From JAHEYG01 sp044229775 (GTDB lineage: Bacteria > Bacteroidota > Bacteroidia > B-17B0 > Aurantibacillaceae): 7,316 bases of DNA. Numbering within the stretch: the stretch's first letter is position 1; the number at the start of each line of letters is the position of its first letter. Where the stretch lies: the NCBI GenBank assembly GCA_044229775.1, contig JBGASH010000159.1, positions 1 to 7,316 on the forward strand. Direction: 5' to 3'. The position numbers and the translations under genes were made by a program. Positions 7,001 to 7,316 of the stretch are shown here, one piece after another. Under the pieces are notes generated by a model. It was not told where the DNA came from and did no database searches. It worked only from the letters and a program-made list of their open reading frames with translations.

Positions 7001-7316
7001 GACCGGTATTGGTGTGATCGCGTTAGGAGGAATTGCGGTCAGGAACGGTATATTACTGGTCGAATTTGCCGAAATGCAGCGGGCTCAGGGAATGGGCCTG
7101 TGGGATGCTACCTTAGAAGCCGGTAGAACGCGTATGACACCGGTGATCTTAACAGCTACCGCCGCTATTTTAGGATTGATACCTTTAGCGATAGGATTAA
7201 ATATTGATTTCCAAACCTTGTTCAGCGAATTTAATCCGCACATTTATTTTGGCGGTGATAACGTAACGTTCTGGGGACCGTTAAGCTGGACCATGATCTT
7301 TGGTTTAGCATTTGCA
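4044..7316 (+). CDS. RND efflux permease (AcrB/HAE-type), 3' end outside window
   Basis: The frame is open for 1091 codons from the ATG at 4044 to the right edge with no stop or frameshift. Only the end of the last helix and the C-terminal tail are missing. Two homologous halves are visible: TM1 at about 20-38, large periplasmic loop 39-340, TM2-TM6 at about 341-492, TM7 at about 587-604, second loop 605-932, and TM8-TM11 at about 935-1052. The TM4 motif GIVVDDAIVVIEN (402-414) carries the proton-carrying pair D406/D407, equal to AcrB D407/D408. R1030 and T1037 match AcrB R971 and T978, while R1000 replaces the relay Lys940. The Asp pair argues for a proton-driven drug or organic-compound pump rather than a CzcA-like metal pump. 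Oddities are two extra hydrophobic stretches between TM6 and TM7 (516-553) and an insertion between TM11 and TM12 (1053-1078). Alignment to AcrB is from memory. The substrate is unknown. Confidence 0.97.
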   Translation, partial: MKDLFKEFKPSSWAIDNKTSVYILTILICVVGIMSYIGLPKESFPDITVPTIYVNTVNAGNSPTNIENTITKPIEKKLKSVAGIKKVTSTSLQDVSVIVVEFNTNVDPAKAKLKVKDAIDEARTDMPTTLTREPMIKEIAFSEIPIMFINIAGKYDLKKLKKYAEDLQERIEGLKEINEARLVGDLTREIQVNLDMFKMQGAQLTLGDIQRAIGNENLSITLGSIPMDGMKRTLSVKKEFKSIDEIKNMVISSQSGARMYLKDIAEVRDYFLEQESYSSSKGKNVITLNVIKRSGENLIEASEKIKDIIADMKKNDFPEGLDVTVSGDQSNKTEVTLHDLINTIIIGFILVTFILMFFMGVTNALFVALSVPLSMFIAFMFMPALGFTMNMIVLFAFLLALGIVVDDAIVVIENTHRLFDNGKRDIKTAAKMAAGEVFLPVLSGTMTTLAPFIPLAFWSGIIGKFMFFLPITLIVSLLASLIVAYIINPVFAVDFMKPHHEETKEFGKISKKGWRQLLLYAVIALFCYAKHSYGMGNLIVFLGLFLIVHRLFLYKVIEAWQTRIWPAFQNRYVKFLHWNLLKPARPLFLLIGIFILSIVLFAVRGPKVVFFPQGEPNNIFVYVKLPVGTDPIFTNAIMRKVEARVDSVIGKDNPIVESMISNVTIGVTDPQDQDQNKYPNRGKIAINFVRFGLRNGESTAKYLTAIQNIKWNIPGADIFANKEQAGPPTSKPINIEVKGDKLEDLISNANALKRFLDDKKIPGMVELKKDIEENKPEIIFDINRERANREGLSTGQLAMEIRGAVFGAEATKFRDLDDEYPVQLRYKYDQRVNIEVLRNLKITYRDMNMGGIIRSVPLSSVCDIKYSNTYGGIKRKNFTRVITLGSDVKEGFNANEVVAKIQKEAKGFKPTDGVEVLFTGQQEEQKETGAFLGRALLISFGLMLLILVIQFNSFGKPLIIMTEIFFSIIGVILGTAIFKMDMSIVMTGIGVIALGGIAVRNGILLVEFAEMQRAQGMGLWDATLEAGRTRMTPVILTATAAILGLIPLAIGLNIDFQTLFSEFNPHIYFGGDNVTFWGPLSWTMIFGLAFA

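Larger units (their letters stand above)
945..7316 (+). other. Putative efflux operon: tetR - tolC-like - adaptor - RND permease
   Basis: Four same-strand genes are separated by only 7, 18 and 8 bp, with no terminator-like hairpin between them, so a single transcript starting near 938-940 is likely. The order channel, adaptor, permease supplies all three parts of a tripartite RND pump, and the regulator comes first. The operon continues past the right edge, where any further gene is not visible. Confidence 0.85.

Noticed and set aside
4044..7316. Possible frameshift or pseudogene, because the permease has no stop in the window
   Set aside because: Codon-by-codon translation is uninterrupted with all expected motifs in order; the gene simply runs past the right edge.
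1..7316. CRISPR arrays, tRNA or rRNA genes, insertion sequences, attachment sites
   Set aside because: No regularly spaced repeats, RNA gene signatures, terminal inverted repeats or transposase motifs are visible; almost every base is in a recognisable coding frame.

Overview
The window looks chromosomal and comes from a member of the Bacteroidota. Three things point there: AT-rich, roughly 40% GC coding sequence with no clear Shine-Dalgarno sites; a TAnnTTTG-type -7 promoter box; and protein sequences that resemble Bacteroidota versions of their families. Examples are the M23 peptidase N-terminus (KYRLVILNDETF) and the NIDF...NPHIYFGGDN loop near the end of the RND pump. The genus cannot be determined from the sequence.

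Layout: bases 1-850 hold the 5' part of a membrane-anchored M23 (LytM-like) metallopeptidase gene on the minus strand, which runs off the left edge. A 94-bp divergent intergenic region (851-944) follows. From 945 to the right edge four plus-strand genes are packed with gaps of only 7, 18 and 8 bp: a TetR/AcrR-type repressor (945-1559), a TolC-family outer membrane channel (1567-2916), a lipoprotein periplasmic adaptor of the RND/HlyD type (2935-4035), and an RND permease (4044 to beyond 7316, 1091 codons visible, truncated by the window in its last predicted membrane helix).

Together the last three genes encode a complete tripartite efflux pump: inner-membrane proton-driven permease, periplasmic adaptor and outer-membrane duct. 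The TetR protein, encoded first in the same apparent operon, is the likely local, self-regulating repressor. The permease has the paired Asp of proton-coupled HAE-type pumps, so small organic toxicants or drugs are more likely substrates than metal ions, but the substrate cannot be read from the sequence.

I see no mobile element, CRISPR array, RNA gene or strong terminator. The system is a recognisable pump operon rather than a new kind of system. The points worth a second look are details: an extra hydrophobic hairpin in the middle of the permease, an Arg at the position of the AcrB relay Lys, an insertion before the last helix, a near-leaderless promoter with an inverted repeat, and a strong GATC-generating synonymous codon bias in the operon that is absent from the neighbouring peptidase gene.
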